Shown here one piece after another: positions 52,934 to 61,538 of a stretch of DNA of 64,000 nucleotides (the first letter of the stretch is position 1; each line of letters starts with the position of its first letter). Made by a program: the position numbers and the translations under genes. The notes beneath the pieces were generated by a model, which saw nothing but the letters and a program-made list of their open reading frames with translations, did not search any database and was not told where the DNA came from. Where the stretch lies: contig JBGAGV010000006.1 in NCBI GenBank assembly GCA_044226525.1, positions 124,001 through 188,000 on the forward strand. Direction: 5' to 3'. The stretch comes from VFJQ01 sp044226525. GTDB lineage: Bacteria; Verrucomicrobiota; Verrucomicrobiia; Chthoniobacterales; Chthoniobacteraceae.

Positions 52934-55900
52934 GCGGATGTTCCGTCGCCTCCCCGCCTTCCGGCTTTTTTGCCTGTCCGGATTTTTCGCTGCTGCCCAC
53001 GCATTCAGCCAGCAACCGCTGGCGCTGAGTTCGGCGGCACGATCGCAGATCGAACTCTTGAAGGCGGAGAAGGCCGAGCGCTCGCCGGAGCAACGCAAGA
53101 TGGATTCGCGCCTCGTGCACCTCGTCAAAAAGCAACGAGGCGAACAGTTCGGCGCGGCGCTCTCCGCATTTGAGGCGAACATCAAGCCCGCGGCAGCAGG
53201 TGGGGAGTTGGTCGATATCGAGGGCACGGTCACGGATGCATTGCTCGCGGGCTTGCACGCGGCCGGAGCGGAGATCGTGGCGAGTGTGCCGCGTTTTGGT
53301 GCGGTGCGGGCGCGGGTGCCGTGGGGCGAACTCGAAGGCCTGGCGGCGCGGGCGGAGGTGAAGTTCATCAAGCCCGCCGCCCTGGCGCGAACGCGGGCGG
53401 GCTTGCAGACCAGTGCGGGTGATTTCACCCACGCCGCGAATACCGCGCGGGCGAACTTTCAGGCGACGGGCCGCGGAGTGAAGCTCGGCGTATTGTCGAA
53501 CAGTGTGGATTACCTGGCGAATGTGCAGGCCACCGGCGATCTCGACGAGGTCACGGTGCTGCCGGGACAGGATGGCGTGGGTTACACCGGCGGTTCGCTG
53601 CCGAGCGAAGGCACGGCGATGCTGGAGATCGTGCACGACCTCGCGCCGGACACGGAGCTGTTCTTCGCGTCGGCATTCATCAGCGAAGCGCAGTTCGCAC
53701 AGAACATCCTCGATCTGCGCAAGGCCGGTTGCGATATCATCGTGGACGACGTCTTCTACCTCGACGAGTCGCCGTTCATGGACGGGCCCGTGGCACAAGC
53801 GGTGGATGCAGTCGTGGCGGACGGTGCGCTTTACTTCAGCTCGGCGGGGAACGATGGAAACAAGAACGACGACACATCGGGGGTGTGGGAGGGCGATTTC
53901 AACGATGGCGGCGCGGCGAGCGCCCCGCTGACTGCCAGCGGTCGCGTGCATCGCTTTGGCGTGGACAACTTTAACACCATCGTCGGTGGCAGCGATGCGG
54001 TGACGTTGTTCTGGGCCGACCCCTACGGTGCTTCAAGCAACGACTACGATCTCTACGTGCTCGATGCGACGGGGACGACGGTCCTCGCGTCATCCACGAA
54101 TTTCCAGACAGGCTCGGAAGACCCGATCGAATTTGTGCAATCGCCGGGCGCGGGAAGCCGGTTGGTGATCGTGAAAGCCGACGATGCGCAGCCGCGCTTT
54201 TTGCATCTCCAAAACTACAGCGGGCGTCTTTCGGTCAGCACGGCGGGGTCGTGTGCCGGACATGCCGCGGCCGCCGGTGCGCTGGCCGTGGCGGCGGTGA
54301 ACGCGGCGACGTCGAGCCCGAATCCATTTGCCGGCGGCGCGGCGAACCCGATCGAGCAGTTCAGCAGCGATGGTCCGCGGCGCGTGTTTTACAATCACGA
54401 CGGAACGCCCATCACGCCGGGGAACTTCGGCGTGACCGGCGGCAGCCTGCGGCAGAAGCCGGACATCGCCGCTGCGGATGGCGTAGCGACTTCCACCCCG
54501 AACTTCAGCGCGTTTTTTGGCACCTCGGCCGCCGCGCCGCATGCGGGGGCGGTCGCTGCGCTCTTGTGGAGCTACAACCGGGCGCTCACCCCGGCGCAGG
54601 TGCGGTCCGCACTCCTCAGCACCGCGCTCGATATCGAAGGCGCTGGAATCGATCGGGATTCGGGGGCGGGCATCGTGATGGCGCCCGCAGCGATTCAAGC
54701 CGTCGATCCCGGACCGATCATCAGCTTCGTAGGTGCCGCCGTGGCGACGGAATCGTTTGCCCCTCCGAACTCGGCGGCCGATCCGGGGGAGACCGTCACG
54801 GTTTCGTTTACGCTGCAAAATGTCGGCGGTGCCGCCGGGGACATCACGGCCACGCTGCTGCCGGTGAACGGAATCGCGGCACCGAGTGGTCCGCAAAGTT
54901 ACGGCACGCTCACCGCGGGAGGGGGACAGGCGGTGCGTGATTTCACCTTCACGGCCAACGGCGCGGGCGGTGGCACCTTGAATGCCACATTTGCCCTCCA
55001 GAGCGGCTCGACCCCGCTCGGCAATATCGTCGCCCCAATCGTCCTCGGTCCGGCGCAACCGGGCGCCGATCTCAATGTGCTCGTGTCGCCAGCGGGGCCG
55101 CTCAGCGTCGGCGATGCCGTCACGTTCACGGTGCAGGTCTTCAACAATGGTGGCACCCAGGCCGATGGAGTGACGCTCGATACGACGTTGCCCGGCGCGT
55201 TCATTCCGTTCGATGGGAATATTTCACAGGGCACTGGTTTCTTCGACGGTCAGCTCGTCTCCATCAGCTACGGTTCGATCCCTGCGGGCAGTTCGGCGAC
55301 GCTCACGCTCGATTGCCAGGTGAAGAGCGCGGGCAGTCCGGTGGTGACTTTTACGAGTGGGTTGCAAGGGCTGGACAACGATCCCTCGAATAACACCGGC
55401 AGCGCCACCGTGGTGGTCGGTCGCCCCAATCTCACGCCCGCGCCGTTGATTCTCTCCACGGTTGCCGGCACCGACACCGACGCGGCGACGATCAATGCGA
55501 CCCAGTCGGGTTTCGTGGATGTTGCGATGAACAACGGCGGCAACGGGCCGGCGAGTCAGGCGCTTACCACGGAGCTTTATCTCGACGGCGTCCTGCAGCG
55601 GACCTTTACGCAGATGCTGCCAGTCGCGCCGGGCGCCGAGGCGCGGAATCTCGACGTGCCACTCGGCCTGTTGAGCGTGGGACAGCACACGCTCCGCGTG
55701 CGCGTGGACGCGGGCACCTCGGTGCCGGAATCGGACGAGGCCGACAACGAAATCGTGCGCACGTTTACCGTCCTGCCGGGGCCGTCGCCGAATCTCGCGC
55801 CGGGCACGATTGCGGTCTCCAACACGACGGGGACGACGACCGACACGCCGGTCTTTCAAGTCACGGATTCGGTGTTCGTTGATTTTTCTGCGGTCAACGA

Positions 55901-58163
55901 AGGGCAGTTGGTCACCGGCACCGCGAGCACGGCGGATGTATTCCTCGACAACGTGCTCGTCTCACAGTCGCCCATCTCCGCGACGCTCGGAGTCGGGCAG
56001 ACTGCGAGCGTGCTGGATCTTCCGCTCGGATCGTTGGCTTCGGGTTCGCACACGATCCGCGTGGTGCTCGATTCGGGCAACGTGCTGGCTGAGTCGAACG
56101 AGACCGATAACGAGTTCACGAAGACGTTCACGGTGAATGCCGCGCCGACGATCTCAGGTCTCGGCAATGTGAGGATCAATGAAGATAGCTCGACGGGGGC
56201 GCTGTCTTTCACTGTCGGTGACGTGGAAACACCCGTGGCGGGCCTTACCGTGAACGCATCGTCGTCGGTGCCGTCGTTTGGCGTCGTCGTCGGAGGAAGC
56301 GGAGCGAACCGCACGGTGACGGTCACTCCTCCAGCCAATGCCAACGGAGCCGCGACGATCACCGTGACGGTGCAGGACGGCACCGGCGGACAGACGAGCG
56401 GCAGCTTCGTCGTTACGGTCGATCCGGTGAACGATGCGCCGAGCTTCACCGCCAGTGGCAACGTGTCGGTGGCGGAAGATTCCGGCCCTGCGACGATCAA
56501 TGCGTGGGCGACGAACATCAGCCCCGGACCGGCGGATGAGACTGCGCAAAGTGTCAGCTTCGCTCTCACGAACGATGCCCCGGCGTTGTTCTCCACCCAG
56601 CCCGCCTTGAGCTCAAGCGGGGTGCTCACGTTTACGCCTGCGCCGAATGCGAATGGGCAGTCGATGGTGACGGTTGTCGCGCACGACTCCGGCGGGCTCG
56701 AAGGCAGCTCGCCGATTACCTTCACCCTCACGGTGACGTCAGCCAACGATCTGCCATCCTTTGCCCTTGGCGGTAACCTCGCGGTGGCTCAGGACGCAGG
56801 TCCGCAGACGATCGCCAACTTCGCGTCGAGCATCAGCTCCGGCCCAGCCGATGAAGCGGCCCAGACGATCACATTCGCCGTGCAGGCTGTTGGCACGGGG
56901 CTCTTCTCCGTGGCCCCGGCGATTGCACCGAATGGCACGCTCACGTTCACCCCGTCACCCACCGCCAGCGGCAAAACGAATGTCACCGTCACCGCGACCG
57001 ATTCGGGCGGAGCGACGAGTGCCGTGCAAACCTTCCAGATCGCGGTGACTTCGTTTGCCGGAAAAACGGGAAGCTACGCCGGGCTGATTGGGCCGGCGAG
57101 TCCAGTCGGGAGTTCCGTCGATCAGGTGGGGATGATCAGCCTGCTCATTCGTCCGAAGGGCGATCTCTCCGGCCGTCTTGTGCTGGGTGGCGTGCGCTAT
57201 TCCTTCAAGGGGTTCGTGCTCAACGATGGCCGCGTGCGTTTTGGCGGGGCGCAGAACACCGCCACCCTGGAGTTGCGCCGCCGAGGGAAGCCGACGCTCA
57301 CACTGGCACTCAATCTGGATGTGACCGGGCCGACCGGCACGCTCGCCGGCACGGTCGCGCAGGGCGCCGGTTCCTTCGCTGTCGTGACGGCGGAGCGTGC
57401 GGGCTACGACGCGCGCACACACCCGGCGCTGCCTCCCCTCGTGGGAAATTACACCGCGCTCCTGGAGCATCGGACGGGCACGAACAACGGCGTGCCCCGT
57501 GCCTCCTATCCCCAAGGCGATGGTCCGGCGACCTTTCGGATTAAAGCAAACGGTGTGATGTCGCTACGCGGAGCCCTGGCCGATGGAAGCGCGATCAGCG
57601 CGGCGGCGCCGCTTTCGGAAACGAACCTTTGGCCGTTCTATGCAGCCACGAATCGTGGGCGTGGCGCCGTGAGTGGCTTGGTCGATCTGGGGCTCGGCGG
57701 TAGCACATCCGCGGGCCTGCTCTGGCACAAACCGGCGAATGCCCGCGCCATGCAATATCCCACGGGCTGGCCGGGCGGGATCATCATCGATCTGGTCGGC
57801 TCACCGCTCACCGTCACGAGCGGGCAGAGCGTTCTGCCGGGTCTTGGCACTGCGGATACCGATGGTAACGCTGAGTTTCGCGGGATGGACGGTGGACTCG
57901 CCTCGACTTTCCTGAAAGGGCTCTCCATCGACTCAAAAGATCGCGTCCGCGTGATCAGTCCCACGGCCGACGCCTTCCGCCTCTCGCTCAAGCACAAGAC
58001 CGGCCTGGTCAGCGGCCGATTCAGGCCCGTGGGCGAGGACCGTGTGCTCTCCTTCCGCGGAACCGTGCTCCAGTCCGAATCGCGGGTGAGTGGCTTCTTC
58101 ATCGGTCGCAAGGAAGTCGGCAGCATCGGGGCCGTGGCCGACGATACCCCCGGCGTCCCGTAG
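52929..58163 (+). CDS. large secreted S8/S53-like serine protease with CARDB and Ig-like repeats
   Basis: Up to 1744 residues. A signal peptide and inhibitor-like propeptide (to about 175) precede a subtilase fold at 180-595. The usual catalytic Asp position reads LGVLSNSVD (Ser instead of Asp), but Glu233 and Asp237 occur as ExxxD in AMLEIVHDLAP, oxyanion Asn308 in SSAGNDG, and Ser533 in FFGTSAAAPHAG; the ExxxD/Ser pattern is that of sedolisins. Then follow a DUF11-like domain, two CARDB domains, three tandem cadherin/Ig-like repeats (NINEDSS, VAEDSGP, VAQDAGP style starts), and a C-terminal beta region also found as a broken copy next door. Probably surface-anchored or released. ATG 52938 is an alternative start, perhaps better. 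Confidence 0.83.
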   Translation: MRRMFRRLPAFRLFCLSGFFAAAHAFSQQPLALSSAARSQIELLKAEKAERSPEQRKMDSRLVHLVKKQRGEQFGAALSAFEANIKPAAAGGELVDIEGTVTDALLAGLHAAGAEIVASVPRFGAVRARVPWGELEGLAARAEVKFIKPAALARTRAGLQTSAGDFTHAANTARANFQATGRGVKLGVLSNSVDYLANVQATGDLDEVTVLPGQDGVGYTGGSLPSEGTAMLEIVHDLAPDTELFFASAFISEAQFAQNILDLRKAGCDIIVDDVFYLDESPFMDGPVAQAVDAVVADGALYFSSAGNDGNKNDDTSGVWEGDFNDGGAASAPLTASGRVHRFGVDNFNTIVGGSDAVTLFWADPYGASSNDYDLYVLDATGTTVLASSTNFQTGSEDPIEFVQSPGAGSRLVIVKADDAQPRFLHLQNYSGRLSVSTAGSCAGHAAAAGALAVAAVNAATSSPNPFAGGAANPIEQFSSDGPRRVFYNHDGTPITPGNFGVTGGSLRQKPDIAAADGVATSTPNFSAFFGTSAAAPHAGAVAALLWSYNRALTPAQVRSALLSTALDIEGAGIDRDSGAGIVMAPAAIQAVDPGPIISFVGAAVATESFAPPNSAADPGETVTVSFTLQNVGGAAGDITATLLPVNGIAAPSGPQSYGTLTAGGGQAVRDFTFTANGAGGGTLNATFALQSGSTPLGNIVAPIVLGPAQPGADLNVLVSPAGPLSVGDAVTFTVQVFNNGGTQADGVTLDTTLPGAFIPFDGNISQGTGFFDGQLVSISYGSIPAGSSATLTLDCQVKSAGSPVVTFTSGLQGLDNDPSNNTGSATVVVGRPNLTPAPLILSTVAGTDTDAATINATQSGFVDVAMNNGGNGPASQALTTELYLDGVLQRTFTQMLPVAPGAEARNLDVPLGLLSVGQHTLRVRVDAGTSVPESDEADNEIVRTFTVLPGPSPNLAPGTIAVSNTTGTTTDTPVFQVTDSVFVDFSAVNEGQLVTGTASTADVFLDNVLVSQSPISATLGVGQTASVLDLPLGSLASGSHTIRVVLDSGNVLAESNETDNEFTKTFTVNAAPTISGLGNVRINEDSSTGALSFTVGDVETPVAGLTVNASSSVPSFGVVVGGSGANRTVTVTPPANANGAATITVTVQDGTGGQTSGSFVVTVDPVNDAPSFTASGNVSVAEDSGPATINAWATNISPGPADETAQSVSFALTNDAPALFSTQPALSSSGVLTFTPAPNANGQSMVTVVAHDSGGLEGSSPITFTLTVTSANDLPSFALGGNLAVAQDAGPQTIANFASSISSGPADEAAQTITFAVQAVGTGLFSVAPAIAPNGTLTFTPSPTASGKTNVTVTATDSGGATSAVQTFQIAVTSFAGKTGSYAGLIGPASPVGSSVDQVGMISLLIRPKGDLSGRLVLGGVRYSFKGFVLNDGRVRFGGAQNTATLELRRRGKPTLTLALNLDVTGPTGTLAGTVAQGAGSFAVVTAERAGYDARTHPALPPLVGNYTALLEHRTGTNNGVPRASYPQGDGPATFRIKANGVMSLRGALADGSAISAAAPLSETNLWPFYAATNRGRGAVSGLVDLGLGGSTSAGLLWHKPANARAMQYPTGWPGGIIIDLVGSPLTVTSGQSVLPGLGTADTDGNAEFRGMDGGLASTFLKGLSIDSKDRVRVISPTADAFRLSLKHKTGLVSGRFRPVGEDRVLSFRGTVLQSESRVSGFFIGRKEVGSIGAVADDTPGVP

Positions 58164-58169
58164 CCCCGC

Positions 58170-58500
58170 TTACTCCGGTCGCAGTTCGAAACGTCCGGTC
58201 GCCGCCGGACCGGTGAAGAAACCGGTCGCGCGATTGGTCTGTTGATAGATCGCACCGCTGAGCCGCGAGCGCTTGCCGGATGCCGGATGGATGAATGAAC
58301 CGGTGATGACTCCGTTGCGGTGATTGATCTTAAGCGTGAGCCCGTCGGTCGAGGCGTCGTCGAGGGTGACGCGATCGGCTGTGCTGACCGCAATGCGATG
58401 ACTGACGAGGGGAGTGCTGCCGCCATCGCGCAGATCAAATTGCGCATGGCCGGTGGGATAGCTCAGCGTCGCGTTCCCCTTCGGTGAAGTGAAAGCGAAG
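58170..58500 (-). pseudogene. remnant of a C-terminal beta domain, tail to tail with the protease
   Basis: On the minus strand about 110 residues are readable, from FTSPKGNATLSYPTG to GRFELRPE. They resemble the end of the neighbouring 1744-residue protein (compare LKHKTGLVSGRF...SGFFIG with LKINHRNGVITGSF...TGFFTG). No start codon or signal peptide is attached: upstream the frame enters a different gene remnant. I read it as the 3' stump of a second secreted protein whose remainder was lost. Confidence 0.6.
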
Positions 58501-58651
58501 CGAACAGAACGAGACTGATGACACCAGGGACGAGCCACCACACGCTGCGCTGCTGCCGAAGCCACGCCCACAGGCTGAAACCACCGGCAATTTTGAACAA
58601 TGCGGCCAAGTTGCACTCCGGGAAGGCGCCAGAGGTCTCCTCGAATGCCAC
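58484..58651 (-). pseudogene. truncated YnfA-like membrane protein
   Basis: On the minus strand residues LAALFKIAGGFSLWAWLRQ and SVWWLVPGVISLVLFA match the first half of the YnfA (UPF0060) family, a four-helix small membrane protein. The N-terminal leader is degraded and after LVLFA the sequence departs from the family, ending in HRRGTRR. The point of departure is where the neighbouring remnant frame begins (about 58500), so the gene was cut by a deletion or insertion. Confidence 0.6.
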
Positions 58652-58694
58652 CGCTGACGGATAGTGTGTTTATTGTGTCTGTTTGGGGGAACGA

Positions 58695-58725
58695 GTTGAG
58701 AGTTGAGCGTTGAGGGTTGAGAGTT
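58695..58725. repeat. tandem GTTGAG(N) 7-mers
   Basis: Four direct 7-base copies, GTTGAGA, GTTGAGC, GTTGAGG, GTTGAGA, followed by GTT. Such spacers recur in the intergenic DNA of some Verrucomicrobia, from memory. Confidence 0.75.
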
Positions 58726-58759
58726 TTCTGGGTGCACGCTGCGCGTGGGTGGGGGCGTG

Positions 58760-58777
58760 GCCGGCGGGGACGCCGGC
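58760..58777. repeat. GC-rich palindrome after the frameshifted gene
   Basis: GCCGGCG and CGCCGGC separated by GGGA form a seven-pair hairpin 10 bases past the stop of the minus-strand gene. It might act in termination without a U-run or be a dispersed repeat. Confidence 0.55.
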
Positions 58778-58787
58778 GCTCCATGGT

Positions 58788-59539
58788 TCATAGGAGCTTC
58801 GCCGCCTCCTCGATCTGGCGGAGGACTTCGGGGGTGAGGCCGGTGGGTTTGGGCGGAGGTTGATGGGCGCGTTCGTAGCGCAGCTTGGAATCCTCGAACC
58901 GGTCGCGGGCGAGTTGGAGGGCCTTCTCGCGCAGGGCGACCGTTTGAGTCCATTGACGTTCCCGCTGGCGCTGGCGCCAGGTGTCCCGGGCGGATTGCAG
59001 ATCGAGCTGGCGCTGGCGGTCCACGGCGGCGGTGGCCAGGGCGAGCAGACGCGCGTTGCGCTCGGCCAGGGCGAGATCGAGGAGGAGCTTCTGGGCACAG
59101 GCGTGGGTGCGGGCGATTTCGGCGGGGTCGAGGTCGATCAGGCTTCGCTATCGCGGGCCTGCTCGAGGAGTTCGCGCAGTTGGAACCACGCGCAGAACCG
59201 GCGCAGGGAAGTGATCGCGACCTCGATGCCTTCGGTGGCGAGTTGTTCGCGGGCAAAGGCGACCCCGCCGCGGCCCGAGCCGGACCCGTCGCGCCCAGCT
59301 TCGCACCAGGCCATGATTTCTTCCTGTCTGGCGCGAGGCAGATTTTTGAGCACACAATCGGAGCGGACCTTGCGGCCTGTGAGCAGCCCGATACCGCCGG
59401 CGTCCGCCGCCAGCCCAAGCGGATGCGGTGGGGCGAGCGGATCGGGGGGATCTTTTTTTACCGAACGTTTCGCGCGCTGCGGAGTGGAGTGAGTTGCCGC
59501 GCCTTCCGAAGGACGACCAGACCGCGTGAGTGTTTTCAT
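58788..59539 (-). pseudogene. frameshifted gene, phage DUF3486-like small protein
   Basis: Two overlapping minus-strand frames make one protein. The first frame (59539 to TGA 59138) contains LKNLPRARQEEIMAWCEAG and a helical LREQLATEG-like segment; it ends RDSEA. Shifting by one base, the second frame continues LIDLDPAEIARTHACAQKLL through WRQRQRERQWTQTVALREKA and ends AAKLL at 58788. The join needs one extra base in a CC run near 59139. I recall similar proteins (Mu gp27/DUF3486-like, helical, DNA-associated) in several copies in Verrucomicrobia. Whether this is a dead gene or programmed frameshifting cannot be told from one sequence. Confidence 0.5.
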
Positions 59540-59669
59540 AGACGCCTAGTTTCGCCTCCGACCCGAATTCACGCGAACCGTCCATTCCCTCCATTCCGTG
59601 GGTTCCGGTTTCATTTTTGGTTAACCGGGGGCGGTATCGTAACCGCTCAGGCGCCAGGGGGGGAGGCGC
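59540..59669. other. gene-free spacer before the repeat
   Basis: A 130-base stretch; with the repeat that follows, the gene-free span is 340 bases (59540-59879). It holds a G-run (59656-59663) and no RNA gene or promoter I can support. Confidence 0.35.
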
Positions 59670-59808
59670 GCTTCCGGCCAGGCGAACCTCAGCTTCGCTC
59701 GGTGGGGCGTTGGCGAGGAGAAATGCGTGTGCTGCGCAGCATGAGGTTGCGCGATCCGATTCTGGAGTTTGTCTCACCTGTCAATGTCAAGAGTTGCCCC
59801 CTGCCGCG
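59670..59808. repeat. direct repeat copy 1 (about 139 bases)
   Basis: Begins GCTTCCGG and runs through GGGGCGTTGGCGAGG, GTGTGCTGCGC, GATCCGATT and CACCTGTCAATGT. It matches 60829-60966 with scattered differences and small gaps, same orientation. A small hairpin (TGCTGC/GCAGCA) is preserved as a wobble-compatible pair in the other copy. Confidence 0.8.
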
Positions 59809-59879
59809 GATTGCGCCGGTAAGAAACAACCTGAACGGAGGACGGCATCCGCTCCGTTCGGGGCGAACGATTTGCCTAT

Positions 59880-60416
59880 ATGGAAATCCCCGTCCTGCTC
59901 CTTGGCCTTGCCCTGCTGGTCGCGGGCCGCCGTGTGTTCTGGCTGTTTGTGGGAGGCGCAGGGTTTCTCTATGGCTGGAGCATTGCCCCGATTTTGGTGC
60001 CCGACGGGTCGGCTGGGGCGTTGCTCCTCATCGCCGTGGCAGCCGGGGTGATCGGCGCCGTGCTCGCCATTTTCGCCCAGAAGCTGGCCGTTGGATTCGC
60101 CGGGGGCATGATGGGCGGCTACCTGGCGTGGGCCTTTGTCCACGGCACCACGTGGGAGCCTCATCATTTCACCGAACTGTCCTTCCTCGTCGGCTTCGTG
60201 ATCGGCGCGGTGCTCGTCCTCGTCCTGTTTGACTGGGCGCTCATCATTTGGTCGTCCATCGCGGGCAGCGCGTTGATCCTTCAGACCTTTCATCCCGCGC
60301 CCTTGCTCAGGGGCCTTCTGTTTCTCGCACTGGCAGCCCTCGGCATCATCTTCCAGGCGAATCTGCTGGCCCGGGAGCGCCAGCGAAGGATCCTGCACAG
60401 CTACGACGCCCCTTGA
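59880..60416 (+). CDS. membrane protein of unknown function
   Basis: 178 residues with about seven hydrophobic segments and many Gly/Ala residues (LLIAVAAGVIGAVLAIF; GFAGGMMGGYLAWAF). The arrangement resembles small DUF4203/TMEM198-like membrane proteins, but I cannot confirm it. It is followed after 12 bases by the small soluble protein gene and both lie between direct repeats. Confidence 0.7.
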   Translation: MEIPVLLLGLALLVAGRRVFWLFVGGAGFLYGWSIAPILVPDGSAGALLLIAVAAGVIGAVLAIFAQKLAVGFAGGMMGGYLAWAFVHGTTWEPHHFTELSFLVGFVIGAVLVLVLFDWALIIWSSIAGSALILQTFHPAPLLRGLLFLALAALGIIFQANLLARERQRRILHSYDAP

Positions 60417-60428
60417 ACGGCTGAAGCC

Positions 60429-60797
60429 ATGCCCGCCTCGTTCACCATCGACACCGACACCGCCTGGGTGCTCACCACGGCCACCGGCATTCTTTCGTAT
60501 GCGGATGTCGTGGAGCTGATCCGGGCCAAGGTGAAGGCCGGAGTGATGGCTCACGACGAATTGGTCGATGCCCGGAACGTCACGCTCGACCTGTCCTCGG
60601 CCGACCTGCCCGCCATCGTCCGCGAGGTGCGCACAGCGCTCGGGGATCGTGCCCCGGGCCGGACCGCGATCGTCACGAATAGCGGTTTCCTATATGGACT
60701 CGCCCGTGCCTACGCCGATCTAATCAAGGACACCCAGCCGACCTTCGAGGTATTCACCGATATGCTAGAGGCCCGGCAGTGGCTTGCGAAGCGGTAA
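60429..60797 (+). CDS. small STAS/SpoIIAA-like protein
   Basis: 122 residues with an alternating beta-alpha pattern: DTAWVLTTATGILSYADVVE at the start, HDELVDARNVTLDLSSADL in the middle and RTAIVTNSGFLYGLARAYAD followed by VFTDMLEARQWLAK. This is the fold pattern of SpoIIAA/STAS-like proteins (the 'DXRxV' region is present), normally binding other proteins or lipids. No kinase partner is visible. It ends just before the second direct repeat. Confidence 0.6.
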   Translation: MPASFTIDTDTAWVLTTATGILSYADVVELIRAKVKAGVMAHDELVDARNVTLDLSSADLPAIVREVRTALGDRAPGRTAIVTNSGFLYGLARAYADLIKDTQPTFEVFTDMLEARQWLAKR

Positions 60798-60828
60798 GAG
60801 ACGCGGGATCGGAACCACCAAGGGGCAA

Positions 60829-60966
60829 GCTTCCGGTCACACGAAGCTCAGCTTCGATCCCTGGGGCGTTGGCGAGGCGAATGCGTGTGCTGCGCGGCAC
60901 GAGGTTGGCGATCCGATTTGGAGTTTGTATCACCTGTCAATGTGAAGAGTCGACCCCTCCCGCGCG
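60829..60966. repeat. direct repeat copy 2 (about 138 bases)
   Basis: Second copy of the element at 59670-59808, same orientation, beginning GCTTCCGG and including GCTCAGCTTCG, GGGGCGTTGGCGAGG and CACCTGTCAATGT. The G+C content of the sequence falls soon after its right end. Confidence 0.8.
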
Positions 60967-61107
60967 CGACAGACCGTTCAAGGCGGGCTTCTTCAAGAGC
61001 GCTAAGCTTTTGCGATTGAACGCTGGATAGACCATGTGTAGAAAATTCAGATCGCGATCAATCCCAAAATTTGTTTTCAGCCTGTGCTCCTCTGTCGCTC
61101 AGTTAAA

Positions 61108-61134
61108 TTGACTGATCTAGCTTCGCCTTATAAG
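61108..61134 (+). promoter_or_regulatory. possible promoter of the HEPN/NTPase operon
   Basis: TTGACT at 61108-61113 and TATAAG at 61129-61134 have a 15-base spacer, short but usable. The -10 lies only two bases before the ATG, so transcripts would be leaderless or the true promoter is elsewhere. The 160 bases between the repeat and here hold no other feature. Confidence 0.35.
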
Positions 61135-61136
61135 GT

Positions 61137-61538
61137 ATGAAACTACATACCGGAAGGACTCTCTTGGCGGGCGCATTTCAAGCACATAGGTTGGCGTCGG
61201 CTGGTGGAGACATCCCAGGTGGTTCAGGTGCACTTCTGCTCTGCTATTCTGTAGAGTGCGGGCTGAAACTCGTTCTGCTTATTCAGCGAAACCTGCACAG
61301 CACGGAGCGGCTTTCGGATGATGATCTAACGCACGATTTGGATGAACTCAGCACAAAGGTTGGGTGCCGACATCGCATTGGAATAACGGATGTAGCCCAG
61401 CCCGCGAGCCTGCGCCTCGAATCTCGGCGATTACATGAACTTTTTCGATATGGAGGGAAGCTAAGTAACAATAATTTACAAGCGTTGCGAAGTAGGCTGC
61501 AGGAAATTGTATTTTGGATCGAGGAGCAACTCGAATGA
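61137..61538 (+). CDS. HEPN-like small protein of a defence module
   Basis: 133 residues, mostly helical. The segment LLAGAFQAHRLASAGG then ALLLCYSVECGLKLVLL and the motif LTHDLDELSTKVG give the HEPN pattern (long helices and a His-Asp-Leu turn). HEPN proteins are often RNases or partners of nucleotidyltransferases in toxin and defence systems; a strict RxxxxH catalytic motif is not clear. The stop overlaps the start of the large NTPase (ATGA), so the two are made together. Base composition is lower in G+C than elsewhere in the window. Confidence 0.6.
   Translation: MKLHTGRTLLAGAFQAHRLASAGGDIPGGSGALLLCYSVECGLKLVLLIQRNLHSTERLSDDDLTHDLDELSTKVGCRHRIGITDVAQPASLRLESRRLHELFRYGGKLSNNNLQALRSRLQEIVFWIEEQLE

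Noticed and set aside
59670..60966. Integron attC sites as explanation for the two direct repeats
   Set aside because: The copies share GCGTTGGC-like sequence, but I do not find the paired core sites or extended imperfect palindrome of attC, and no integrase is in the window.
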